DNA of 64,000 nucleotides from the NCBI GenBank assembly GCA_022577435.1, contig JAKOON010000007.1, forward strand, positions 11,143,426 through 11,207,425, written 5' to 3'. The notes below the pieces were generated by a model. That model was not told where the DNA came from. It saw only the letters and a list, made by a program, of their open reading frames with translations, and searched no databases. Positions within the stretch are counted from its first letter, which is position 1. Every line of letters starts with the position of its first letter. The position numbers and the translations under genes were made by a program. This DNA comes from Embiotoca jacksoni (lineage: Eukaryota > Chordata > Actinopteri > Embiotocidae). Below, in pieces: positions 36,922-49,125 of this stretch.

Positions 36922-36970
36922 TAAAACAGCTTAATTCGCTACTTCATTAATTGGGCCTTTCCACGAGCAG
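36795..36970. mobile_element. Foldback element with 40-bp inverted arms around a GT repeat, copy 1
   Basis: The arm at 36,795-36,834 starts 'ctgctcgtggaaaggccc' and is the reverse complement, with two mismatches, of 36,931-36,970. Between them is a GT microsatellite (36,842-36,919). It could be a small MITE in which a microsatellite expanded. No transposase is present. Confidence 0.55.
36842..36919. repeat. GT microsatellite inside foldback element
   Basis: About 39 GT units between the two inverted arms. A slightly different length is present in the duplicate at about 42,942-43,018. Confidence 0.95.
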
Positions 36971-37414
36971 ATGTTTAGAGATGAAGAAATACAGTGATGT
37001 ATCTTCTGCTTGGTTTGTCACAGATGAGGTATCAGTTGAACATATTTTGTAAGCGTTGTTCACTTTGTTAATATTGGAACATCGACGTGTCAGCTGTCAA
37101 TTTCAAATCCTCTTTTAGTGCGAAAGAGAAATGCTTCCCTCTCTTCCACTCAGTCCATCACACACCAAAGCCCAATTGTTGTAGACTGAAAAAAGGGAAG
37201 GAAATCTATCACTCCCTTGTCTCCTCTCAACGTGTGAAAAGATCAAAAAATAGCAATGCTCTGCTTGTTTAAAGCCTTTACATTTTCCTTTGGGGCTGAT
37301 CGCTAACAGGACACATCGCAAGCTGCTCAGAGTGCGATACGCAGGTTTAGATTCAGGAGAATTTAAAAATTGTAAGCTGCTGACTGGGGGGAAGAGGTTG
37401 AACAGTGAGGAGAC

Positions 37415-39987
37415 ATGAAAACTGTGGTTGGACTATTTGTGATGCTACTGAGAGTCTCTCATGGTGAGCATTTGGCACTTTATTATTAATACACTTTTTG
37501 TATATCAATAACATGTTTTGCCTCAGTGGGATCAAGTAGAATCAATAAATAAAATCTTGACGTTAGTCTTGGTGTTGTGTGAAGCATCTCAAATACTGAA
37601 AAAACAGCAATGGGTTCTGTTTCCTTCTTTTGGGTAAATCCAGCTTTGGGAACTTTCTCCCCAAACACATCTGAGACTGCACCAATCTGTCCATGTTTAA
37701 AACCTGACTGAAAACATACCATTTTAGTGCTGATTTTAATGTATGATTAATGTTGTGTGTTGTACACTTTAAGTGTTGTTTTCTTTGATCATTATAACTT
37801 TTGTAAAGTGTCTTTGAATCAAATTCACATGAATATACACTTAATGCAAATTCAAAGATAATAAGTGTTTAACAATAGATTTAAAAAAAATCATAGTATT
37901 ATCAATAGTAATAATATTTTAGGTTGCAAATTCTTCAATGTTTACAGTTCAGACTTTTAATTTATAGTGAAATGTCATCACAGTAAAATGATGTTTACTC
38001 CTTAAAATGGAAATATTCTGCAGGTCTTTTGACTAATTTAAAACTTTTTGGGGTTCTCTGCTACAAATGAGGTTCTGTATGTGTGCTTTTATAACAACTG
38101 GGAGAGTTAACTGAATTCAAAAAAATTCACCTTTTTCCATGACAGACATTTTGACTTTTTGTTGAAAAGCACAGGTGTTACTAATAATGTTGACAGTGGT
38201 CCTGTTTGTGTCATGCCATGATACTGGGACTGAGAGAAAGCGTGCTCAACAGCTGAACCCCGCAGCAGAAGCACCTAAATATAATTCAGTCATCATTAAT
38301 TTTATCTTGTGCACCTGTGGTTTTTACACTGTAAAATGTCCTTTGTGAAACAGGAAATTAACTGCAGCTGAATCTAACTTTTTTCCCGTCCCAGACCTGT
38401 GAAACGCTCAGCTTGTTTGTATAGTGACGTCTGAAAGAGACACAGTTGCAGCAAACCCTCTAATTCTGCTTTAGGTCAATATTTGCATGTGATTTAAATA
38501 TTCCCACAAAGCTTTTAAGATCAAAAGTGATATTTATACTTTTGTGTTGAAGCTTTTTTTTTATTATTATTTTACAGGAGTGGAAACTCACTGTGATGGC
38601 AGACAGGATGGAGCTCAATGTTATGGACCTTTGGGAGGAACTGTGGTCCTCCAGCTGATGGACGAAGCCTCTCAAATACTTAGATACGAATGGAGGAATG
38701 AATCCACAATAATACTCCGTGGGAGACAAAATGAAATTATAACTAATTCTCTAAAAGACAGATCTGTCTTTACTCCCAGTAATGGGACATTTAGGATCAA
38801 TAAACTCAGCAGGACAGACAGTAGTGAATATACACTTTTAATCTTTGATTCAAACGGAACGCTGACATCGAAGCAGACTCTACATTTGTCTATTCAAGGT
38901 AAATTACTTTTTTCATACGGAGAAATTTAGTCAAATGGATAGATATAAATCTCAGATTGTATTGATAATCTACATTATGTATCACATACTCTACATGTAT
39001 CTGTATTTTGAGCCTTTAGAAACTGTAAAAAAGCATCAAGATACTGCTGCAATATCAAAAGTCCTCTGTGTGTCTTTCAGCTCCTGTGTCCTCTGTCCTG
39101 ATGGACTCTGAGTGTCTGTCCCAGGGAGAGATGAAGGTTTCCTGCTCCTCTGAGGGAGGGGACAGTCCTCAGTACAGCTGGACTCTGGGTGGACGTGCAC
39201 TGACAGACGCTGAGCTCTACTCTGAAAATAAAGAGGAAAACAGTATCACTCTGAAACAACATGTCTCAGGACGTGTTGCTTGTAAAGTCTGGAATCACGT
39301 CAGTAGTGTCTCCAAAGAAGAGGATATAATGAACTGTGGTGAGTGAGTAATAATGTGATCATTATGACACTGATGATTATAATTACTCTGTTCATCTGTT
39401 GTATATTGTGTTTGTTTGCTCGTAGGATTCATTTACATTAATTGCATCTCCAATGGGACAGAAATATCACAGTGGGTGTTTCCAGCCAATAACACCCTGT
39501 GTATTCAATCAACAACAGTCACTTCAGGTAAGAAGACTGACATAGTTTCACTTACACCCTCCTTTAATATCACATCCTTCAATGAAACTGTGACTCCCGG
39601 CAGTGATGGTCCACGGTACCTTTGTAAGTGAAAACTTACTCTGCTGCAGTGGATTCATTGATTTCATTTTCTCCTTTGCTTCTCTGTTTTCTTAATTACA
39701 CACGTAGAGTTTGCTGACTTCAATATCTGTTTGTTGTGTCTTTTATTTTTACCCTCCATTAATCAAATCCAGTTCTAACTTGACTTGTGTTTTTTGTGTC
39801 TCTCAACAGATCACTCCTTGCTTGTACATGGTTTGCTCGTGGCCGTCTTATTTCTCTTGTTCATTGGGATTCATATATTTTTTGCTTGGAAGAAAAAAAA
39901 AAAGCTAAAGGCTCTGCTATCCCACAAACGACAGACCAGCCAGGGAACTCGGTTTTGATGGTTGAAATGAGAAGTCCTGCATCTTAA
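37415..39987 (+). CDS. CD2/SLAM-like Ig receptor gene 6, short tail with frameshift
   Basis: Exons: leader 37415-37463 (MKTVVGLFVMLLRVSH), V 38578-38898, C2 39081-39338, D3 39426-39623, transmembrane/short tail from 39810. Leader, Ig domains and splice sites are intact. The hydrophobic helix (GLLVAVLFLLFIGIHIFFAW) is followed by lysines encoded by an A run of 11 after AAG (39,893-39,903), where gene 1 has nine bases. The frame therefore shifts: translation would end at 39,958 with an unrelated tail, and the MRSPAS end (stop at 39,987) lies in another frame. The receptor would still reach the membrane, giving about 324 residues. A sequencing error in the homopolymer is possible. V carries N-glycosylation sites NES and NGT. 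Confidence 0.72.
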
Positions 39988-42938
39988 ACCTACACCGATA
40001 GTGTCGCTCTTCACCTGCTGTTATTTGCATTGTGTCTGTTTGTGGTTGGAAAATTAAGTTTAGAGTGAAATTTCTCTCCTGGTTTTAATCTTCACAAATT
40101 CTGTTTACATCTTAGCAGCTCTCCATGATTTCAAATATAACGCTCTGAGAGCTTTCTGTTTTAATATCACTGTAGAAACCCCAAAGGAAGCTTATTGTGA
40201 CCCGACAGTGATCACAAGTAAACCGATCTGTCTCTTTTCATTTGTCGCTAGACTGGTTGTAGATTTGGTGAAATTGGGATCAGATTTTCTTTTGCAAAGA
40301 AATAATTCAAATGGAAGGAACGACTTCTTATAAAATGTTCAGTGCACGACAATCTTTGGACAGTGATGAAACATCCAGATGCCTACAGCTCCACCTGTGA
40401 TCACGGAACAGAAAACACACTTGTAAATATGTTATATTGTAGAAAACGTTCTTTGTTTCATCGCTGCCAGACTAAATTAAAGTCCAAACAAAGACACATT
40501 TCAGTGTAAGTGTACATAATGCTGTTAGCTTTTGGTGTAAAAATCTGCGGCAGCATGTTATATTACAGCCTGCAATTTACAGTGTGACTGTTGCATGAAT
40601 AAAGTATCAATAAAATAGGTATGGGGTACTAATAGTACTTAAATCCAGGGATAATAGTGATAGGGAGAAAAAAATATATATTTATTTTTGAAAATATGGT
40701 GTAAAGTACTGGAAAACAGAACTGAAGTTTAGGTAACAACAAGGTTTTTCTTACAGTGAAAATAAAGAATAAAAGAGCCACATATGAGATTACAGCCCTC
40801 ATACCTTATTCTTACAGTGAAATTAAAAGAATTGCAATAGTAAATACCATTTTGGGGGGGGGGGGGTGTTGAACATTAAAGATAAGCTATACTTGATCCA
40901 CCTTTTAACACAAGTGGTACAATCTGAAAGGGTCATCTGATCTGTTTATCTGAAAGCAATCTTTCTCCATATCTGATGAATTGAAGGATTAAATGTTCTG
41001 TTATCAGAGCATTTTTAGATGGGAACCTCTGAAAAATGCTTCGTCGACCAAGCTGTAAACAAGGATGATTTTCTGATAGAGAATTAAAGAAACATGGTTT
41101 TCACTTTTGAATAGGAACTGAATTCAGTAACTACAAGTATATATTTAAAATTTTGCAAAGGATATTTTTTAAAGCCTTAACTGTGTTGTATACAAATATA
41201 AATGACAGGTACTGTATATTCACCGGCTTACAGTGTGTAAAAGATTGAGTCATGTAAATAATAGTTACATGGACCACGCATCTGACAATAATTACAAACA
41301 TGATCAAGTTGCCGTATAAAACAGTATTAAATGATGTAAAACTTTATTTAGTTGATTTCTTGTGTTGTATGCATTCAAAAACCTGTCAATCAGTCATCAG
41401 TGTGATGTGTCATCAGTCTGTTGAAGGAAGCTACTTTAACAGGCTGGCATTTTGATCACGGACTTTACCTTTAATGACTGCTGAGGACTGACACTGGTGT
41501 GAGGTATCCCTCTGCTGGTTTGGAGTTGTTACTGTGGCTCAAAGAGAATTCTGTATTCAGTATGACTCTTGGATTACAATGTGTTATATTTGTGGTAAAA
41601 TAATGATCAGTCAAAATGATTTGCTGGAGCGATACTTTCATATGGCTTTTAATCACTATAGTTGCCAGTACTGTAGATACATCATCTAACGAGGAAAGAG
41701 AAAGAGAGGAGGTCGACATGAGAGATTTAACTGGGCTGAAAGACATGAGAGAAAAAACATGAGGTTGAGATTATATTTCATATATATATATGTATGTAGG
41801 GCCTGAAATGTTCTGTTAAAGTTATTGATCTTTTGCCATGTATATGACAGAACGACTATTATTCTAACCTGCAATTAGATAAACAAAACATCTCAAAAAG
41901 CTTGTTTTTAATGATGCTTGTTGGCTTGACAGTTTGTGGACGTCTGGACCTGAAAATAATACATTTCAAAAATATCTGGCTACTGTGAAGATCATCAATT
42001 ATCTAGATGTGTGTTAAACTGGCTTTTAACAAGTTTTCACTACAAATAAGGTGCCGAGATGTCACATATGTGTCATCCCCAAATCCCAGTCAATGACAAA
42101 ACATTGTTTAAGCAATAATTTAAGGAGGGACGGTTTATTGTTTATACTGTACAACACAGACAAAAGACAAGACAAAATTTATCCGACTATAGACGGGTTT
42201 TATCAAAGAAATAAAGGGTAGGGAAATGTTGGGTATCATTATCATAACCGCTATAACAACCAGTTTGACAGCGCTCAAATCCAATTCAGTAGATGTTCCT
42301 AGTTTGTCTCCATAACATTGTCAGGTTTGTTCTAATGTAATGTGCCTGAGATGAAGTATGTTATGATTTGGCGCTATGGAAATAATAGTAAATTGAACTG
42401 ATTTGAATTAGGACAGTATTGTAAGTATTCCAATATAAAGGCAACAAAGGCATTAACTGGCCAGTAATAAAGTCTGCAGCTGTATAATGCTGTACCACTG
42501 TATCTAGAGGATGACATCATGGAAAATGTATATTGTGATGAATGTCGTTGTATTTTCACAGCAGTGTTCATGAATTCAAATCACATCATAAAACCATGTT
42601 CAATACATTTATAAAATTAGCATTTTAGTAGATTATAGTCTGAACATTGAAGACATTATTTGTACATGTTTAAGCTTCAGCGTTGTGTGTCTGAAATGTC
42701 TCCTTATGTAGATTTAACGTTTAACTGAAAATTATTTTCCATTCTGTAAAGTCAACATGTAATGTTTTACATTTTTGGTGTAATTTAAGTGCTTAGTTTT
42801 TTTTATGTGACTTTTTCACTGTCCATAAAAATCCAGTGTGCGGTGTGTGTAAATACTTTCTATTTGCTCAACATGCTGTTGTAACAGTGACCTGCTCGTG
42901 GAAAGGCCCGATTAATGAAGTAGCGAATTAATCTATTC

Positions 42939-43020
<82 letters not shown>

Positions 43021-45001
43021 TAAAACAGCTTAATTCGCTACGTCATTAATTGGGCCTTTCCACGAGCAGATGTTTAGAGATAAAGAAATACAGTGATGTA
43101 TCTTCTGCTTGGTTTGTCACAGATGAGGTATCAGTTGAACATATTTTGTAAGCGTTGTTCACTTTGTTAATATTGGAACATCGACGTGTCAGCTGTCAGT
43201 TTCAAATCCTCTTTTAGTGCGAAAGAGAAATGCTTCCCTCTCTTCCACTCAGTCCATCACACACCAAAGCCCAATTGTTGGAGACTGAAAAAAGGGAAGG
43301 AAATCTATCACTTCCTTGTCTCCTCCCAGAGTGTGAAAAGATTAAAAAAAATAGCAACACTCTGCTTGTTTAAAGCCTTTACATTTTCCTTTGGGGCTGA
43401 TCGCTAACAGGACACATCGCAGGCTGCTCAGAGTGCGATACGCAGGTTTAGATTCAGGAGAATTTAAAAATTGTAAGCTGCTGACTGGGGGGAAGAGGTT
43501 GAACAGTGAGGAGACATGAAAACTGTGGTTGGACTATTTGTGATGCTACTGAGAGTCTCTCATGGTGAGCATTTGGCACTTTATTATTAATACACTTTTT
43601 GTATATCAATAACATGTTTTGCCTCAGTGGGATCAAGTAGAATCAATAAATAAAATCTTGACGTTAGTCTTGGTGTTGTCTGAAGCATCTCAAATACTGA
43701 AAAAACAGCAATGGGTTCTGTTTCCTTCTTTTGGGTAAATCCAGTTTCGGGAACTTTCTCCCCAAACACATCTGAGACTGCACCAATCTGTCCATGTTTA
43801 AAACCTGACTGAAAACACACCATTTTAGTGCTGATTTTAATGTATGATTAATGTTGTGTGTTGTACACTTTAAGTGTTGTTTTCTTTGATCATTATAACT
43901 TTTGTAAAGTGTCTTTGAATCAAATTCACATGAATATACACTTAATGCAAATTCAAAGATAATAAGTGTTTAACAATAGATTTAAAAAAAAAAATCATAG
44001 TATTATCAATAGTAATAATATTTTAGGTTGCAAATTCTTCAATGTTTACAGTTCAGACTTTTAATTTATAGTGAAATGTCATCAAAGTAAAGTGATGTTT
44101 ACTCCTTAAAATGGAAATATTCTGCAGGTCTTTTGACTAATTTAACACTTTTTGGGGTTCTCTGCTACAAATGAGGTTCTGTATGTGTGCTTTTATAATA
44201 ACTGGGAGAGTTAACTGAATTCAAAAAAATGTCACCTTTTTCATGGCAGACATTTTGACTTTTTGTTGAAAAGCACGGGTGTTACTAATAATGTTGACAG
44301 TGGTCCTGTTTGTGTCATGCCATGATACTGGGACTGAGAGAAAGCGTGCTCAACAGCTGAACCCCGCAGCAGAAGCACCTAAAAATAATTCAGTCATCAT
44401 TAATTTTATCATGTGCACGTGTGGTTTTTACACTGTAAAATGTCCTTTGTGAAACAGGAAATTAACTGCAGCTGAATCTAACTTTTTTCCCGTCCCAGAC
44501 CTGTGAAACGCTCAGCTTGTTTGTATAGTGACGTCTGAAAGAGACACAGTTGCAGCAAACCCTCTAATTCTGCTTTAGGTCAATATTTGCATTTGATTTA
44601 AATATTCCAGCAAAGCTTTTAAGCTCAAAAGTGATATTTACACTTTTCTGTTAAAGCTTTTATTATTTTCTATTTTACAGGAGTGGAAACTCACTGCGAT
44701 GGCAGACAGGATGCAGTTCAATGTTATGGACCTTTGGGAGGAACTGTGGTCCTCCAGCTGATGGACAGAGCCTCTCAAATACCTAAATACGAATGGAAGA
44801 AAGAATCCACATTAATACTCCGCGGGAGACAAAATGAAATTATAACTAATTCTCTAAAAGACAGATCTGTCTTTACTCCCAGTAATGGGACATTTAGGAT
44901 CAATAAACTCAGCAGGACAGACAGTGGTAATTATACACTTTTAATCTTTGATTCAAATGGAACGCTGACATCGAAGCAGACTCTACATTTGTCTATTCAA
45001 G
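39810..45001 (+). repeat. Segmental duplication unit B2
   Basis: Second copy of the 6.1-kb B unit: short-tail end of gene 6, spacer, MKTVVGLF leader and V exon of gene 7. Confidence 0.85.
42892..43069. mobile_element. Foldback element with inverted arms around a GT repeat, copy 2
   Basis: Arms at 42,892-42,931 and 43,030-43,069 flank a GT repeat (about 42,942-43,018). It is the B2 counterpart of the element at 36,795-36,970, with a few differing bases in the arms. Confidence 0.55.
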
Positions 45002-47282
45002 GTAAATTACTTTTTTCATACTGAGAAATTTAATCATATGGATAGATATAAATCTCACATTGTATTGATAATCTACATTATGTATCACATACTCTACATG
45101 TATCTGTATTTTGAGCCTTTAGAAACTGTAAAAAAAGGATCAAGATACTGCTGCAATATCAAAAGTCCTTTTTGCGTCTTTCAGCTCCTGTGTCCTCTGT
45201 CCTGGTGGCCTCTGAGTGTCTATCCCAGGGAGAGATGAAGGTTTCCTGCTCCTCTGAGGGAGGGGACAGTCCTCAGTACAGCTGGACTCTGGGTGGACGT
45301 GCACTGACAGACGCTGAGCTCTACTCTGAAAATAAAGAGGAAAACAGTATCACTCTGAAACAACATGTCTCAGGACGTGTTGCTTGTAAAGTCTGGAATC
45401 ACGTCAGTAGTGTCTCCAAAGAAGAGGATATAATGAACTGTGGTGAGTGAGAAATAATTTGATCATTATGACACTGATTATTATAATTACTCTGTTCATC
45501 TGTTGTATATTGTGTTTGTTTGTTCATAGGATTCATTTACATTAACTGCATCTCCAATGGGACAGAAATATCACAGTGGGTGTTTGCAGCCAATAACACC
45601 CTGTGTATTCAATCAACAACAGTCACTGTGGGTAAGGAGACTGGCATAGTTTCACTTACACCCTCCATTAATATCACATCCTTCAATGAAACTGTGACTC
45701 CCAGCAGTGATGGCCCATGGTACCTTTGTAAGTGAAAACTTACTCTGCTGCAGTGGATTCATTGATGTCATTTTCTCCTTTTCTCCTCTGTCTTCTTAAT
45801 AACACATGTAGAGTTTGCTGACTTCAATATCTGTTTGTTGTGTCTTTTATGTTTCCTTCAGATGCTTTACCAATAATGGCAGGTGTACTCTCTGCACTGG
45901 TTATCTTCTTAATTGTCGGCATGGCAGTCATCCGTGCTCACAAAAAGAAGAAAAACAACAAACCTAAAGGTACAAAACAGAACTTACTTTTACCTTCCTC
46001 ACTACATTCACAGTTCACTCATTATTTTGTTCATTTTATAGACTGAATAAATAGTTTAACATTTTGAGTAATTGCATTTATTTGCTTTCTTGCTAAGCGT
46101 TAAGGCCTCTACACACCGGGGGCGTGACAAATAAATGAATATTTTCCAATAAAACTATTCAAACCGGCAGCGATGCAAATTTTCACCTTTTGAAAAAATG
46201 GTTTGAACCGAAACATGTCACCTCTTTCTTCAGAACAATAATGGATTCAACATCATCTAGTGATGCCGATCTTGTTTTGCTCCTCCTCACTCCACGAAAG
46301 AAGAGGAGATTTTGTTACTTTAGCCAAACCTGCTGTGACACTGTTTCTTGTGACACTGCCCACTGCCAACTCTACTACATCCAAAAGTAAACCATTTCTG
46401 ATAGCTATAGTGGTGGGCAATGCTTCTCAATGCATTGTCCTTGAGATTGTTGTCCTTGTATGTCCCTCTGTCATAGCCTATAATACTCTGTGGCTCGAAA
46501 CAATCAACATTATTGTTGGGAGTTTTGATGTGATGTTCGTTGTATTTCCGCACAATGTGATTGGTTGGTGACCTTACTAGAGGTGTGAAAGGTCAGGAAA
46601 AACAACTTCCTTCCAAAAGAAAAATGTAGATTATTTGGCGTAAATATTCATGTTCTTTGTAAAAGTACTCGGGACAAGAATATTTAGAAAAATAGTGTGT
46701 AAACCCTTAAAACAAGAATTCTAAAAACACTCAAGCCGCTAGGAGATGGTTAGATTTAACACAAAAACTGGAAACAGGGCAAATCTGTTAGCTTGGCTCT
46801 GTTTAAAATTAAGAACTAATTTAAATGTTTTTCTAGTTCAGTAAATCTACCATTTGGTAAATCTGGTAAATGGTAAATCTACCATTTAAAGGGTAGATTT
46901 TGTGTAACATTTGAGTCAGGCTCTGTGTTAAAGCTAACTGACTGTTAATGCTGCAGAGAGTGACAGCAATATTTTTGTTGGCAAGACAGAGACTTAGTTT
47001 ATTCTCCAAAATGTTAAACTAGTTCTTCAAAGTCATTGTATGTAATTAGAAGGCTCTACTTTGTTTGTGTCACTTACTTCTACCTGCTAATCTGCAGAGG
47101 GAGAAGACGACCAGGAAGTGACCTACGCTGATGTCAGGATTGTGCAGCGGCAGCAGAGGCAGGTGGAGCAAAGGGAGAAGGTGGAGGTGGAGTACGGCCA
47201 AGTCAAGTTTTCAGGGCGACCTCGGCAGACTCAACCAGTAGGAGGGGACTGTGTGTACGCTGATGTCCGTAAAGGCAGGTGA
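43516..47282 (+). CDS. CD2/SLAM-like Ig receptor gene 7, tyrosine-motif tail
   Basis: Predicted type I receptor of about 372 residues. Exons: leader 43516-43564 (MKTVVGLF type), V 44681-45001, C2 45185-45442, D3 45530-45727, transmembrane 45862-45969, tail 47098-47282. The 5' half is B type and the 3' half is the tyrosine-tail type, the mirror image of pseudogene 5. The transmembrane exon starts six bases later than in genes 2-4, because 'ttttagctacag' has become 'tttccttcag'; the frame is kept. The tail motifs are VTYADV, VEYGQV and VYADV. The asparagines at +2 that would suit Grb2 are aspartates, while the first two still fit the ITIM pattern. D3 reads TVTVGKETG and keeps a GGTAAGG donor. 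The V F strand reads DSGNYTL, closest to the family consensus. Confidence 0.8.
46100..46610 (+). mobile_element. Harbinger-like transposon relic in intron 5 of gene 7
   Basis: It carries the CACACCGGGGGCGTGAC block at about 46,112-46,129 and the MDSTSSSDADLVLL remnant. Its presence here confirms that the 3' half of gene 7 derives from a tyrosine-tailed (A-type) gene. Confidence 0.45.
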
Positions 47283-48176
47283 TTTCAGGTGTCCACAGAT
47301 CAGGAGGAACACACACCTGAAGACAGAGAGAGGGAGGAGATGTCAAGATGCCTGAAGGTCTTTCACCTTCATTTTGTAGAAGTTGTCATTAGAGAAAGAA
47401 AATCCATTAAAGCTCATACATATCAGGGTTTTCTTCACTTTTCTGGGAAGCAAAGCATCTTGTCTTTGTGACCTTTAACAACAGCATCCTGCTTAATCAC
47501 TGGAACTTTTAGTGGAATATTTAACAATTCCTTAATTGTTTTGAATTATTTTACCCTGTTTTTATATGCATATGATATATCAGCTTTTTGTAATTTATAA
47601 ACATATTTACTTTAATTTCATTGTTGAAATACTGAGAGCTTGTAATAAATGATACATTTTAAGAATAACTTTCTTTCCAATTCATTCACCTTCATTAATC
47701 TAATGATTGGCAGACATGACTCTGAAAGCATGTCTGTGTTTACACATCATGTAAAATGTTACTTTTAACTTGAAGTAAGGTGACATAAGTGACATTTAAT
47801 TCAAATGTATTTTTTAAACAGATATTGATGGATTTGTTGAGGTTCATAGTATGTAAATATAAATCCTGGCACAGTGTGTATTGGGAAAGTTATTTCAATT
47901 ATAAATGGTTTGGTGCAGTGTGGGAGAATTAATGTCATAAATGGCAACGCTGGTTTGGCTCTCTAGACCAAAGATATAGAAGCAAAATGTCTCGTCTGTT
48001 GCAAAGTTCACAGTGTGCACAAATTTGTTTCCATGAAGCAAACACTTCTGCTTTTTTCTCAGGCGTGAGCACTTATTCTGACTAGTGGTTTATCAGTGGC
48101 GTGGTGTTATCTTTTTTAGGATCATGGTACTAGAGGAAACAGTTCAACACATTTAGTTCAGTTAATGGTAAAATAT

Positions 48177-48405
48177 CCCCTTACTGCACTGCTAAATTTG
48201 AGTGGGTGGATTTCTACTAGTAGATGCTGACATAAACAGTGTTTTCATAACTAGCTAAATACTTTTATATAATTTTTGCAATTGCAATACATCCAGTGTT
48301 TGCCTCTAAAATTACAAATGACACCTTTTTTAAACAGCGAGTTAGCAGCAAAAGACAAACTCCCGTTTAAAGTGGAGTGTGTTGTTCAAAACAACTTTTT
48401 TTCTT
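48177..48405. other. Insertion specific to the gene 7 downstream copy
   Basis: Relative to the downstream copies of genes 2, 3 and 4, about 230 bp beginning 'tccccttactgcactgct' is additional here. It may be an insertion, or sequence lost from the other copies. No terminal repeats were identified. Confidence 0.5.
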
Positions 48406-49125
48406 CTACTAAAAGAAGGAGAGAAGTGAAAGGGACAAATGTGGTGTTCTTAAGGAATTCAGTAAATTTAAGAGCACGTAGTTCGAGAGGGGAAGACATT
48501 TAACAGCTTGTTCGATTCTGAGAAAGGTTTTGTCTTTCAGTGAAAACAGAATATTTGACATCGATGTTTCTTAACTAACAATTTATAATTTTTCAATAAC
48601 TTTAATCATTGAGAATTTTAGTTTTATCATGTCGTCACTTTCAAGTCTGGAGGAATAGAGATATTCCTACTAATTATTTGGGGTAAATAGAAAGTCAGTT
48701 GAACAAACAGCTGCTGCCGTAGATATTTATGATCTACAATTAACCAACAAAAAGGTTCAAGATTTTTTTTAATTTATTGTTGTAATTGTTGTGAAGCACT
48801 TTGTGACTTTGTCTGAGAAAGGTGCTGTGTTAAAAAAAAAAAAAAGATTAGAAAAGCTTGGAGTGAAACTGAACTACTCACAAATCAATGCCTTTGGATA
48901 AATACATGATCTATAACTATTTGCAGTCGCTGTACATGTGCAGATGATTGGGGCATAAATAATGAAACACAAACAATGATAGGATGTAAGTACATACGTT
49001 TTCACAAGATACCAGTAGCTCTTACATGCAAGTCAAGACTTAAAAGTTTTATTGTTAGAACACGTGACACATAAAACTTTGAGTCTTGAATGTGCAGAGA
49101 ATATGACCTCCTCAGCACTTATCTG

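Larger units (their letters stand above)
33715..38898 (+). repeat. Segmental duplication unit B1
   Basis: Runs from the short-tail exon of pseudogene 5 through the intergenic DNA, the MKTVVGLF leader and V exon of gene 6. It matches B2 (39,810-45,001) nearly base for base, at offsets of 6097-6103. Intergenic differences are few, so this duplication looks younger than the A-unit duplications. Confidence 0.85.

Noticed and set aside
1..48850. Idea that the array is a CRISPR-like or bacterial repeat system
   Set aside because: The repeats are kilobase-scale gene duplications with spliced eukaryotic exons; no short regularly spaced repeats.
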